64,000 bases of DNA from contig CM045763.1 of the NCBI GenBank assembly GCA_025200525.1, forward strand, positions 88,440,131 to 88,504,130. The letters are read 5' to 3'. Every line of letters begins with the position of its first letter. Positions within the stretch are counted from its first letter, which is position 1. The position numbers and the translations under genes are program-made. The DNA comes from Camellia lanceoleosa. Its lineage: Eukaryota > Streptophyta > Magnoliopsida > Ericales > Theaceae. This document shows, one piece after another, positions 44,197-56,999 of this stretch. The notes below the pieces were generated by a model that had not been told where the DNA came from, made no database searches, and worked only from the letters and a program-made list of their open reading frames with translations.

Positions 44197-47100
44197 TATA
44201 GCTCAACTTTTCTGCGCCCCCTTTCAGAATACGAATAAGCCCTACAGTATTGGACTCCCGCGGTTCTGAATCTGATCTCCCAAGTGCAATATGAAATAGA
44301 TAATCAGCAAAGAGTCTCAATCTGGCAAATCTTTTTGGAAAATCAATTTTAAATCAAAAAAAAATGCCAAAAATGGACAACTTTGCTAGATACAGAGTCG
44401 CCACCTAAATATTTTTTGAAAAATTTAGAAAACCGATGACTCGTGCCAAAGGCCACGTGTCCGTCATCACCAAGATTTTCTCGGCTCGGGAACTTAGGCA
44501 CAACAGGGGAAGGTCATGAATTGAGCACTCCCGCTCGCCCGATCAAAGATCGACCTCTACTAATCGTGATATGAATCTTATTTACATTATATGCTCTTGT
44601 TCCGATTATTAGGCTAGCGTTTACTATGTGATGCACACACACACAAGTATAAACTAAATTGCAATAATTGGAACATCTTGATTCATGTTTGTTTGCAAAA
44701 TCGTTTCGAATGTGTACCACTTGAAAAAATGATCGCATATAAACATTACTCAAATTATTCCAATTCAAGCAATTAGCCTTCATCCACAGGCATTTAAGAG
44801 TTATAGCAATTAAGCATTTAGCCTCATGGCAAGCATGGTAAACATAGCAACATCAACATGCAATATGCTAAAACGAGTAAAGACTCACCTAGTACTCCAA
44901 GCCAAGAATGGTGATAGAGTTAGAAGAATGCCTGATTCTAATTTACACAATATGACTAATGCAACAAATACGACATGCAATTTACTAGGCTCGGATACTA
45001 ATATGGCATATGAATCAATTTGATAGCATACGATCCAAGCACGTATTCAAAAAATGTTTTATTAACAATGCAAGTTAGAATGATGAACCGAGTCTCAGCG
45101 CATGCAATACAAGTGGATGCAAGCATGAGAAATGCTAAACAAAACATGACGCCCTAAAACTGACCATCATAAAAGGGAGAAAGGCGTGGGATTGGAAGAC
45201 ATACACGTTATTACAACATTACGCTCTCACGAAGGAGAGTCCGAATGAACTAACTAGCTAACTAATTATTACAAAACAAATGAAATTAGTTAAACTACTT
45301 AACTAATTATTACAAAACGAATTAACTAATTAACTAAACTAGCTAATTATTACAACAAATTTTTAAACTAAACAGGCACAATATGCGAGGAATGCTCATG
45401 CACGTTCTCAGTTTCTACCCGAAAAAGCCATTGTTTTACTTCCAGTAGGTCTCTGTTGCATAGTAAAACACTTACACTTTTGTCCACCTCCAGAATAGCT
45501 TTGCTCTACTCAAAAAACACACTGCTAGATTTTGCAATTGTGGCCGGCCGGCCAGGGGTTAGGGCCTGTCGGCCATTGTTGCAGGATTCATCTTGCTACA
45601 ACAGAGAACAAACAGAGCATGCATAGGGTATTCTCAAGGGTTGTTTGCACAACTCACCCCTCATTATCATGAACAAATAAAATGAGGAACAAAACTTAGC
45701 CCACAAACCACTAACCCAAGCAATTTTATTGCATAATGGCTTATGAACCAAAATGTGCAAGTTCAATAAATGCAACAAGACAAGACTCAAACCTTCTCCC
45801 TTTCATGAATTGATCAAGGGAAGTGGTGACCTTGGAAACTTGAACCATTTCATCACTAATGAGTATGAAATGCCTCAAGTTTCCATGTGTTCAATTAACA
45901 TCCAATTGAACACAAAATCAATTATTATCTTTCACCATTTTTAGCCCCAATTTTATTACTGCATTTTGGATTACCATCCATTCTTTAATAAATTGAGTCC
46001 AAGGGGTGAATTTAAGTCCTCTAATGGAAAGAGGGCTCAAATCAAGAGTTGCTTTGGGCATGAAGGAGACATCATATTGTTGGTAATAAACCCCAAAGGG
46101 ATTAAATCATTAAGCATGACATCTCAATCTCATGCTTAAACAAACAAGTTGTTTGAAACCACTTTCAAAGAAAAACAAAAGCCAAGAAAGGTAGGAGGTT
46201 GCAGAGGTGATTAAGAGTGATCACAAATATGGAAAGCCATAAATAAATGCAATCAACTCAAACAAGATGGTGTCTAAAGCCTAAAACACCAAACTCATGA
46301 GGACAATTACACTACAAGCATGCAATACAAAGCTCAAATGCAACAAACAGGTCTCAAACAATCCTAAAACATGCTGGAATTGAGCTAACAATAGCTAGAA
46401 AAATAAGTTAAAACATAGAGCATGTTAAGCTAGTAAACAAAGCATAAGGAGGGGAGGCTACCCCCTCCATTTTTGGACTTCAAAACATTATTTTAGCCAC
46501 TGAATAGCTCTAAAAATCAGTGTTTAAAAGCTCAAAAAAAGATAGTGCTAAGGTAAGAAACACAAGGGAAAATGCCTTGAAAGCAAGGTGTAAAGAATGG
46601 TGAACCACCCCTCAACCTTTATTGGCCTTAAACTACAAGTTTCAACCCAAAAATATAGGTTTTAAAGAGCTTAAAAACAACAAGAAAAGATGGAAAACAA
46701 ATGGTGTAGAGATGATACAAAAGCAAGAAATGGTATACCTCTTGAATAGGAATGCTTCTTTGAGTTATAAACCACTAATTTCACACTCTCAAGTGGTTCA
46801 ATAGCTCAAATTCAAGCTGAAATCACCTCAGCAAGAAACTCTCGAGGTTTGGTTTAGAGTGTTTAGGCAAAGTCTATGCAAGTAGAAAGGGAGATGGAGA
46901 ATTGTAGAGAGAAAGAGGTATAGAGAGAGAGGAATTTTTCAAAATTATTTCCTCACTCCTAAATGTTTCTAACCTTAAAATAATGAGGGAAGGTCATCCA
47001 TATATAGAAACAGATGAACCTCAGTTGAAAATATCAAAAAAGAGATAGCTGGAGCTTTGTGGAAACAACTGGCAAAAATATCTGGGTTTTACAGTAGTGG

Positions 47101-47964
47101 CCGGCAGGCCAACAGTGGTGGCCGAGAGGCCAGAAATGGTGGCCTACTATCCACAAATGTTGACTACCGACCACCTACTAGCCACAAAAAAATCTGCTTT
47201 CAGGCCTGACTTCAAATGGGCATATCTCCCTCATCCGAACTCAGTTTTAGGTCATTATTGAGTTTAAATTGAAGCTCTGAAAGTTTACTTTCCAATGAAG
47301 ATGGGCTCACATTAAATTCTAAGTGTACAAAGAGATATGCCTATTTTAGTGAAGGTTGCTCATTTCTATCTTTATCGGATGGATGTCTAACTTCAAATGA
47401 CCATATCTCCCTCATCCAAACTCGGCTTTAGGAAATTATTGAGTCTAAAATGAAGCCCCATAAGTCCATTTTCCAATGGTGGTGGCCTCACAACTGAAGT
47501 CTAAGTGTGCATAGAGATAGGCCTAATTTAGTGAAGGCTGCTCAGTTCTCTCTTAACGGTTTCATGCCCAACTTCTTCCCCAACTAGTTTTCTTCCCTCT
47601 CCTCCTATTTTCTTCAACTCCAAACCTATAAATAAGAGGTTTAAAAGATTTTTCAAAGAGTTCACCTCTCTTCCATTTATTTCCACTTTATCCTTGCTCA
47701 GTTTACCGAAAAGTGTAATTTTTAACGAAATGCGAGCCTCGGAACATCGTAGAAACATTTTCAAAAAATATTTTGAAAGAGAGAGTTTTAAGGTCTAAAA
47801 TAGTTTTGGTCAAAATAGTTTTGGTCAAAAATGGTGTGTAAGGTTGGGATTTAGAAGCTCTTCTTGCTGAAAAAATTGAACATTTACACAGCATAACTTT
47901 CATCATCGAGTGATCAATCAGTGACGCCCAAGTCTTAAGGGCGGTCAAAAATGAGGTATCTGCA
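44197..47964 (-). mobile_element. 5' LTR of element I (3768 bp)
   Basis: The right LTR, first in transcription order. Its minus-strand start is TGCAGATACCTC (TGTAGACACCCC in the other copy) and its inner end GAGCTATA (GAGCTACA in the other copy). Motif clusters are at 45540-45575 and 47098-47175, the TATA-like CATATATAG at 46999. Confidence 0.92.
47098..47175. repeat. GGCC motif cluster 1, element I 5' LTR
   Basis: GGCCGGCAGGCC, GGCCGAGAGGCC and related words. It has expanded by one unit relative to the left LTR. Confidence 0.85.
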
Positions 47965-47969
47965 GCACC

Positions 47970-48262
47970 GCGATGGATACAAGCCGGTATACCGCTGAGA
48001 TTGAAAATCACAGGAGAATCGGCCAAGTCCTAGTACGTATCAATCTGTAACCGTTACACGAGCCGTTACACAAGTCGTGACGGACCAATACTAACCGGTT
48101 CTGATAGGTACGTGAAAGAAAAAGCTGAAAAACCTATGACATAATTTTTAAAATTTCATCGCCGCAACACCCAATTCCCGATACATACCGATCGATACTG
48201 CCGATACCGATACTCTACGGTCAATACCGTTACATTACCCGATACTGCGATTTAGAACCATT
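47970..48262. repeat. CCGATAC-rich foldback repeat, right part
   Basis: CGATACATACCGATCGATAC, GCCGATACCGATAC and TTACCCGATACTGCG recur, with GTTACACGAGCCGTTACAC. Its end ATTTAGAACCA pairs with the beginning at 32549. Element II starts right at its edge. Confidence 0.65.
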
Positions 48263-49666
48263 TGTTGCTTGCTTTTCGTACTCATTTCAGATACGACTAG
48301 CCCTACAGTTCGGACTCCCGTGGTTCTGAATCTGATTTCACAAGTGCAATGTGAAATAGATAAACATAAATGAGTCCAAATCCGGAAAAAAAAAATTTAG
48401 AAAATCAATGTTATTAAATGCCAAAAATGGACTGTTTTGCCAGATTTCAGAATTACCACCTAAATATTTTTGAAAAATTTATGAAACACGTGACTCGTGC
48501 CAAATCCATTAGTCCGTCATCACCGAAGTGTCTTGGCTCGAGAACTTAGGTATGAGAAAGGAAGGTCATGAATTGAGCACCTCCCATAACCGATCAAAGA
48601 TCGACCTCTACTAATCATGATGTGATTCTTATTTACATTATATGCTCTTGTTCCAGTTTATTATGCTATCTTTACTATGTGTTGTCAAACAAGTATAAAC
48701 TAATTCACAAAAGCTGGAACGCTTTGATTTCATGCTTGTTTAAAAAGTGTTTGAATATGTACCACTTTAAAAAGTGATCTCATATGTACATTCATCAAGT
48801 TATCCCAACGTAAGTGAAAAGACTCCATCCACAGGCATGCAAGAGATATATCAACTAAGCACTTAGCCTTGTAGTAAACATGCTCGATATGGAAACACTA
48901 ACATACATGCAATATGCTACAGCGAAAACGCTCACCTAGTACTCAATTGTGGCAAGCTAAAATGGAAGAGAAATAGTTAGAAAAATGCATGATCCTAACG
49001 ATGCAAATGACTAATGCAACACATACAACATGTAATTTAATAGGCTCAGCTACTAGCATGGTATGTGAGTCAATTCAAGGCATGCAAGAGAGCACGTATT
49101 CGAATAAAGAATTTTGAAATTGATATTGGTTAGTATGATAAGCCGAACCCTAATGCATGCAAGACGAATAGATGCAAGTCATGGAAAATGCTAAGGAAAA
49201 TATGATGCTACCATTATAAGCGGGTAAATAAAAGGGAGAAAAAAAAATGGGGGTTGGAAGACATACACAATTATTACATATTTTGCCCTCGTGCAAGAGG
49301 GTTCAAAATGTCCAAGTGTCTGAATTAAATTAACTACTACAAATTCAAATGAATAATAAATAACTAACTAGCTATCTAAATAATTACAAGAATGATAGTA
49401 TAACAATAAGAATTACAACACTAATTACAACAATATAATATTACCACAATAAGTACAATAATAATAATTACAACAATAATTACAATAATAATATGAAAAT
49501 TAATACTACAACATTAATGTATATAAAAATGCACAAGGATCGTATTCGCTTCAATGAAGACTGTTTGTAGAAACTGTTCTGTCTACCCCATATGCAACTG
49601 CTCTGTTTCACCCTCGTCCACTGCCTCCTGTTTCTGCCAAAAGTACTCTGCTTACCAAACATTGGA

Positions 49667-49720
49667 GCCCGACTGGCCTCCAAAAAGGCCTGACCGAGTC
49701 CAAACAAGTCCAACCGTGCC
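49667..49720. repeat. Motif cluster 2, element II 3' LTR
   Basis: GCCCGACTGGCC, GGCCTGACCGAGTCCAAAC. It occupies the place of the GGCCGGCC cluster 33949-34004 of element I. Confidence 0.8.
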
Positions 49721-51384
49721 CTATTTTCTTGCAGAAAAATATTTTTGTGCTCTGAGGTGAAAACAGTGCAGACAAAGCCTTTCTAAGCCATGTTTGTCCC
49801 TTCTGTCTTTCTCTATCATGGGGAAACTCAAGAAAAGAACGAATTTGGTTCAAAACTATCAATGGTCGCAAATTGATAGCGTGATGGTTTTGGACGCATT
49901 TGGACAAAAATGACTAAATGCAATGAAAGACGACCACCCCATCCTCTTATCATGTAATTAGCTCAAAGAGGAAGGTAGACGCGCCTCAAGATTCATCAAA
50001 ACATCATGAATTGATATGTGATGACTCTTGACGTGATAGATTCAACATAACGTCCGGCCGAACTCAACTAATTTTATTACTCTTCTTTATGCTGGTTTCA
50101 TTGATTTTAAGCCAATTTTATTAGTCTTTTTTTACTTACCTTTCTATTCTTTAATCATTTTGTCCCAAAGTGATATTTAAGTCCACTAAATGAAGAGAAA
50201 TGCCAAACGAGAAGTGATCCTTAGTATGAAACAAAGACTATGACTCAACGATGAACCTTCGAAGAGATTAAGCCATTGAGCATAAGAGGTCTCTTTCTCA
50301 TGCCTTGAATAACAATCAATCGCTTGAAACAACTCTCAAACAAAGAAAACCAAGAAAGGAGAAAGGATGCAGAGATGATTATGCAAGATTGATTATTGCA
50401 AAGGTGGGACTCTTTACATGAAAACTAGATAAAGAAAGCTATCAACTCGAATGATGCGGTGTCTAAGGCCTAAAAAATCGAAACCATGAAGGCTTACAAC
50501 ACAAAAAGCAAAGTATTCAAAGCATAAACTAATTAAATGAATTAAACATCTCCTAAAACCAAAAAAAAATAGTGATAAAAGAGCCCCAAAAACAAGCTGA
50601 AAATAGTTTGAAAAGCTAGAAAAAGTAAACAAAGATTAAAGAGAATAAAGCTAGTAAACAAGCCTACGGAAGGATGGCTAAACCCTTCACTTTTTACAAC
50701 TTCGAATCACATACTTTAGCTTTTGAAAATAGTCCAAAAACTGCCCAAAAACAGTGGCTAAAATCATGTTAAAAGAGCACAAAAGATAGGAAAAAATAAA
50801 GAGATACAAAACTAGTAAACAAGACTAAGGAGGGGTGGCTAACCCCTCCACTTTTGGAACTTCAAAACCATGTTTTCCAGCTTTTTTAAGCTCTAAAAAT
50901 CAGTATATAAAGACAAGAAAAATAGAGGAAAAGAGTAGAAGAAAATTAAAGAAGAAGGTGCAAAATTATACCTTTTGAAAAGAGAGGTAAGCTCTTAGTT
51001 AACAAACTTGATTCCAACACCCTCAAGTTTCTGAAATTAACTTTGAAAATTCAATAAAAGGCTTCAAGAACAAGCTCCAATGGTGTATGTATTGTATATT
51101 TATAGCTAAAAGGTGATATGAAGTCAAAGAGGCATTTGGAAAGAAGATGGATGGTCTTAGCTCTCAAAAACCTTCAAAGTCTTTGGAAATATTTCCTAAA
51201 CCTCTAGGTTCAGAAAATATGTTTTGAAAAATCTACAAGAAAGCTTCAAATCCAAGCTTTAATGGTGTATGGATGGTGAAAGTTGATATAAAGAACAAAA
51301 GAAGCTTAAAGGTCCAAGGATAACTCATCAATGTCTAAGCCTCTTGGAAGGTTTTTCTAACCTTAAAATCTGAAGTGGGAGGTC

Positions 51385-51394
51385 CTATTTATAG
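51385..51394 (-). promoter_or_regulatory. Putative TATA box, element II LTR
   Basis: On the minus strand CTATAAATAGG; also present in the right LTR (63533-63542). It lies about 85 bp from motif cluster 1. Confidence 0.65.
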
Positions 51395-51478
51395 AATTTG
51401 AGCCAATCTTGTCGAAAATATCTTCAAACAAAGCCAGCTGTCCAATTCTCGACAACTGTTCTATTTGGCGCTAATGAG

Positions 51479-51620
51479 ACCCGGTCGGGCCTAAAAACAC
51501 ATGATCGGGCCCAAAAATGAAAAGCCGGGCCTAAAAAGGGACTTTGGACAAGTTTTCATTGAACCCCGACCGAGTCTAAACAACCCACGGCGGGGTCTAA
51601 ACAAACCTGGCCGGGTCCAA
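51479..51620. repeat. Motif cluster 1, element II 3' LTR
   Basis: ACCCGGTCGGGCCTAAAA, GATCGGGCCCAAAA, GCCGGGCCTAAAA, CCCGACCGAGTCTAAAC, GGCGGGGTCTAAAC and GGCCGGGTCCAAAA. The core is a palindrome around CCCGGTCGGG followed by a YYAAA tail. Confidence 0.88.
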
Positions 51621-53584
51621 AAATCTATTTTTCAAGCCCGACTTCAAACAGGCATATCTCCTTCATCCAGACTCGGTTTAAGCTGATTCTTGAGCCTTAA
51701 TTGAAGCCCTAGAAATCTACTTTCCAATGGTAGTGGCCTCACATCTAAATTATAAGTGTACAAAGAGATATGCCTAATTTAGTGAAGGCTATTCATTTCT
51801 TTCTTAATTATTTGACGCTCAACCTTTTCCTAAACTAGATTTCTTCTTTTCCCTTCTATTTCTTTCAACTCCAAACCAATAAATAAGATGTTTTAAATAT
51901 TTTTTAAAGAGTTCACCTCCCTTCCATTTATTTCCACTTTGTCCTTGCTCGGTTTACTGAAAAATGTAATGTTTTAAATGAAATCCGAGCCTCGAAACAT
52001 CATAGAAACATTTGAAAAAATATTTTGAAAAAGAGGGTTTTAAGTTCTAAAATAGTTTGGCCAAAATGGGGTGTAAGGTTTGGGATTAGAGCTTGAATCC
52101 AAATTTCTTCGATAAGAATTCAAAAGATTGCACAATGTAACTTTCATCATCATGTGTTTGGAATAAAGCGCCTAAGTCTTAGGGGAGGTCAAAAATGGGG
52201 TGTCTACAGTTGCCCCTCTTTGACAGAGCTCGAATAGTCATGAAATGACGTGAGTGAATGTCAAAGCCGAAAGATAACCCATTTTGACAAGGCCATAAGA
52301 CTTGGGCAAATAAACAAAATGCAGATACAGTTGGTTGAACCTGAGGGTTGCCTACATATCCCTTTGCAAGGAATCAAACCAACGTATTTCAAGGGCAGGA
52401 TGCAAATGATACACAACGCAATGAAATAATCAAACCACAAGCAGTGCAAAACACATGAATACCATAAGGGAATAGAGATGCAAATCAAACTACATTTTAT
52501 ATAGAAAAAAAGTGGGCATGAGCCAAACGATGCCTACTATAGGCTAAGTGCCTACATCCTCAATATTGGCCTCAGTGCAGCATGGATACTTACACATAAC
52601 AGAACCATGTTTTAAGGTGAAAAGGGTGCAAGCACATGCAAAACTATGTTTTTCATAGAAAGAGAAAGAGTACAAGTAATTGGGCGGTATGATATAAGTA
52701 AGGAATGATCTGCTGGGAAAAGATAACGATCCTAAATGCTGAATGCAACAAAACAAAGTATGATGCAATGGATCCAATGAATAAAAGGCATAGGTCAAAC
52801 CACGTCTTACCTAGAAAAGGCATAGATACAAAACAAACCACGTCTAACACAAAAAAGGTGCCGACACCCTCAATACTTGTCTCAACGCAGCATGGGTACT
52901 TACACATAATAGAACCATGTTTCAATGAGGGAAAGGTATGAGCACATGCTAAACTAAACTTAATATGGAAATGATGCAGACGATAAAATGGTATGATGTA
53001 ATGGATAAAATGGATAGTGTAGTAGATACATGCAATAGATGCCATATGCAATGCTATACGGGTAATAGATAATAAAATGTGATATAGCAGCTATGAAACG
53101 AAGCTTTTTTAGAAAGTACCTTACAGGGGCAATTGGTGATGACTCACCTTATGCTGCTAAGGATCTTCCTCTTCTTCTTGGTTTTAAGACTTCTTCCTCC
53201 ATCTTGCGTTTCCAAAACACAGGTACTATTTTTCTCCCTAGCTATGTTTGCAGCTTTCCCTATTCTCCAACAAGGTGACAAACTAGGTTAGTTCAGTATC
53301 CAGAATTGAGACGTATACAAGCTACCTCAACCTATGGGGCTGCTATACAGATTTCAAGCCGAGGATACACCTCTGGGTATTTAAACCAGAATTTAGTCTC
53401 GAAAATTCTGAACCTTTGTGTTCTAGGCATCGCCATTCGAATTCTAGATTCCATCATCTTAGTTGATCTCCTAGGAACTCACAACAAACACAGTCAGGTG
53501 GCTATACCAAACCGCCTAAAGTCGTTCAGGCATGACAAACATCAAAGGAATTGCACCTTTAGAAGATTTAAGGTCTCTTAGACC

Positions 53585-54405
53585 CAATGAGTGCACAAGA
53601 CAGTGCGAGTGAGGTGAATGCACAAGACAGTGCGAGTGAGGTGAATGCACAAAACGATGCTATTTGAATACATAAGACAGTGCGATGGGGAAATGCACAA
53701 AATAGTTCCATATAGGGTGAATGCACAAAACAATGTGATGTAAGGTGCACAAAACATTGCTATGAAAGTACACAAAACAGTGCAAACTCATTGTGCACAA
53801 AATAGTGCGATACAAAGTACACAAAATAGTGCGACACAAGGAGAATGCACAAAACAGTGTGATACAAAGTGCACAAAATAGTGCAAACTCAAGTTGCACA
53901 AAACAGTACGATACAAAGTGCATAAAACAGTGCTATATGGCATGAGACAGTATGGGTGCACAAAACAGTGCAACATAAGATGAATGCACAAAATAGTGTG
54001 ATGCACGATGTACAAAATAGTGTGATGCAGGGTGCACAAAACAGTGCGATGCAAGGTGCACAAAACAATGTGAACAAAGTGAATTTGTAAAACAGTGTGA
54101 TGCAAGGTGCACAAAACAGTGCGATGTGGATACACAACACAGTTCGAACTCAAAGTGCACAAAACAATGCGAACTCAAGGTGCACAAAATAGTGCGATAC
54201 AAAGTGCACAAAACAGTGCGAGACAGGGTGCACAAAACAATGCGAGATAGGGTGCACAAAACAGTGCGATACAAGGAGAATGCAGAAAACAGTTCAATGG
54301 AGATGCACAACACAGTGCGAACTCAAAGTGCACAAAATAATGTGATACAAAATACACAAAACAGTGCGAGATATGCACAAAACAGTGCGATACAAAGTGA
54401 AAGAT
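53585..54405. repeat. Minisatellite of element II, about 33 units
   Basis: The unit is about GTGCACAAAACAGTGCGATA plus a few variable bases, mean period about 25 bp. The array is roughly three times longer than in element I. Overlapping minus-strand ORFs (repeated IALFCAP, HRTVLC) are artefacts. Confidence 0.93.
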
Positions 54406-56134
54406 ACATGGTATGTAGAGAGAAATAAGCAATACTCAGAGTAATGCATCAAGTACTTTATGAAATGAGTATAGGGCAACTTGCCACAATTTATTAAAAT
54501 GTCATTAAAAAACCAAGGGAGGTAACCCAACAAAACTCTGTTATTATAGAACAAAATCAAGAGTAAAAGCAACCCACTAGGAAATTTAAATCAACCAGAG
54601 TGTATGAGCATGCATGCATAATTCAAAACATATGTATTAATCAGAGAAAAGATGGCAATCCCAAGAGAGCTTGGAAATGGTTGGAGATGACTTTTGAAAG
54701 CTAAATCATATTAGAATCATCATGGGGGTGAGCTACCCTAATCTAGGGAAAAATGCCAACGAGTGGCTTTGAGCTGACTGAGAGAAAGGTTGGGAAGGTT
54801 GGGTTTATGCCCCTTGTTCAATTGATGACCCAATCAAATATACTAAAAATTACCCCTAGTGTTCACTGGCCACCGGTTGGGTTCATCCTCCTTGTTTGAT
54901 GGATGGCCCGATCAGATGTACTAAAAAGTGCCCCTAATGTCCAGTCACTGGCCACCTTTTCAACAATATGCAAGCACGTGTAATGAGGATCATCAGACTA
55001 GAACAGTTGCCAACCCATCAGACTCATGTTTCTCTTCTCTCCCAACATGTTGAGAACTTACTCCAGTTCTCTCCAAAGCAGTGACGGATTCCTCATATAC
55101 ACTTTGCAATGATCATGAATGTGATGCCCCTTGTATGGGCACTTTCAGTTTGTTTATGAATTCCACACATGGACTGGTTTTTTAGTTTGAAGCGAACATT
55201 CGTGTATGGAATTTTGACCATGCCACTCTATCAAGCTTAAGGTGACAGACAAGCTATGGTGACTCGATGAAGAGTGCTTTTGAACAGCAGACACGTTATG
55301 GTGACTCGATGAAGAGCGTAGACTGATACAAACACTAGGCACGACACAACAGGACTCACAACTGACTCGAAAACAGAAAAAGACTCAAGGTAACTGATCA
55401 TTTATAGTGCCCCTAGTATTACTTATGCTCCTTTTAAAAATAAATTTTGCAAAGCCTGAGTTTCAATTCCTTTTTTGCTCAAGTTAGAGATTCTACTGAT
55501 AAGTTCAGGTATTAAAAATTGCTCTACTTGTTAATTCAAGATAGTTCTTTCTTACCCAACGCAAGTATGTGATATGCACAACAGTTGGTAACGACATGAA
55601 TTGGGTAAAATGATTAGGTTGAGATGGAAGAAATGGATATGGGATAGACCGAACTTCAAGATGAAGTTGCCTACGTATTCCAAGAATGGGAATCAGGTCA
55701 ACGTAGTTCATGGTTGAGGTTCACTCGGGTGTTAACACTCTCCTTTTGTGCTCTAACTTTTACCAAAGTCGCCTCTTAGGATTTTCAACCTTGCGAGCTC
55801 TATTTGTTTGATTTATTATTTTTCATGCTCTAACTTTTGCCTTAGATCGCCATTTCGGGTTTTCGGCCTAGCGAGCCTCTCAAGGATAGCGTTACAACAT
55901 TTGTGGTGAATAATCATCCTTGCCTTAACACTGGAACTGGTTTTACCTTGATTTGAGCTTAGTTCTCCATTCCTTATGCATGTCTTCTTCTTTTCTTTTG
56001 CTCCATTTACAAAGTTGGCTCTTCTTGCAATGTGTTACCTCCTCACATCGGTTTTCCCGAACTCAAACAAAAGTGACCTTCCTCATGGTTGATTGGATTT
56101 TATCCCAAGAATATCCCTAGCTTAATGGTTAACT

Positions 56135-56275
56135 TCTTTTCCCTTTTCTTTTTCTTTTTTTTTTTTCCTTTTTCCCTTTCTTTTCTTTTCCTTTTTTTAC
56201 TTTTTTCTTTTTTCTTTTTTCTTTTCTTTTTTCTTTTCTTTTTTCTTTTTTTCTTCTTTTCTTTTGGTTTCTTTT
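56135..56275. repeat. T/C tract (minus-strand purine tract), element II
   Basis: About 140 bp of T with interspersed C; on the minus strand AAAAGAAAAGAAAA-like. It gives Phe-rich and Lys-rich spurious ORFs. Confidence 0.92.
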
Positions 56276-56999
56276 ATCCATTTCTTTGTGAAATAATGAA
56301 AACACCAAGGGGAGAAATTTTATGATGGTGAGGGCTGAAAGCCGCCTTGTGTTCGCCAAAATGATCGCCTAATGGCGAAGAGAATCCCCAGGACAATGTA
56401 GAATATCACGTACAATTCTGAATCTATCTTCGCAAGTTTTGTGAAAGAAACAGCAGAAAAAACAGCTTAAACTTTTGAGATCATGAAGGACTTTGCGCCG
56501 ATAAGTCAGAATTCACTCAAACCATTTAGGGGATCCTTTTCAGCACTCGCGCTTATTAACATAATCTCATTCAAAAAAAAAATTCAAAGCTTTTCTATTT
56601 TTTGAAACGTCACACATGCATTACTATAGGCACAATAAAATAATCAGAAATTTGACTCGCGTTTTCTTATTGAAAACAACGAAGACCTGAGGGTACGCGA
56701 GAGCGACTCAAAGGAAAAGACTCAACTGATGCAACAATGTAAGAAAAGACAATGAAAATAAAACTCACAACTCAACTATTTATAAGAAAATAACTCAAAA
56801 CAAAATTAGTACCCTTGAACAAAAGGGATTTTTACTTTCCAAGTCTATCTGCAAATTTCAAAAACAACTTCTAGTAGCCCATGAAAGGGTCCAAACCTGC
56901 CTTCAATTAGCAATGCTAACATTCACACCCAGTAGGATTGATTTCAGACTTTCAAACTGAATCTCACTAATTAAGCCTCACAATTACCCCGATTGTCCC

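Larger units (their letters stand above)
32623..47964 (-). mobile_element. Non-autonomous Tat/Ogre-like LTR retrotransposon I (complete, 15.3 kb)
   Basis: Bounded by GCACC at 32618-32622 and 47965-47969, a perfect 5-bp target duplication. LTRs lie at 32623-36355 and 44197-47964. Read on the minus strand the order is 5' LTR, primer site, gag, long non-coding region with a minisatellite, polypurine tract, 3' LTR. I see no protease, RT, RNase H or integrase in 7.8 kb of interior. It would need enzymes from another element. The Tat/Ogre relation rests on the TGTAGACACCCC LTR start, the primer-site type and the gag sequence. Confidence 0.88.
48263..52208 (-). mobile_element. 3' LTR of element II (3946 bp)
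   Basis: The minus-strand start is TGTAGACACCCCATTTTTGA. It is homologous to the element I LTR in several blocks (CATATCTCC-TCATCC, TCACCTC-CTTCCATTTATTT, GTCCGTCATCACC). It holds AATTACAACAATA repeats at 49380-49480. Confidence 0.9.
52209..56999 (-). other. Non-coding interior of element II
   Basis: It starts with the polypurine tract (52209-52223 on the plus strand, read on minus). No recognised protein. It holds a duplicated segment (about 52530-52640 and 52850-52940), the expanded minisatellite, and a long T/C tract (56135-56275). Confidence 0.75.

Noticed and set aside
53568..54432. Several minus-strand Cys-rich ORFs with repeated IALFCAP-like blocks (also 37733-38108)
   Set aside because: They are translations of the GTGCACAAAACAGTGCGATA minisatellite in three frames; no start context, signal peptide or conserved frame.
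56089..56359. Phe-rich and Lys-rich ORFs on the two strands
   Set aside because: Translations of the T/C tract.
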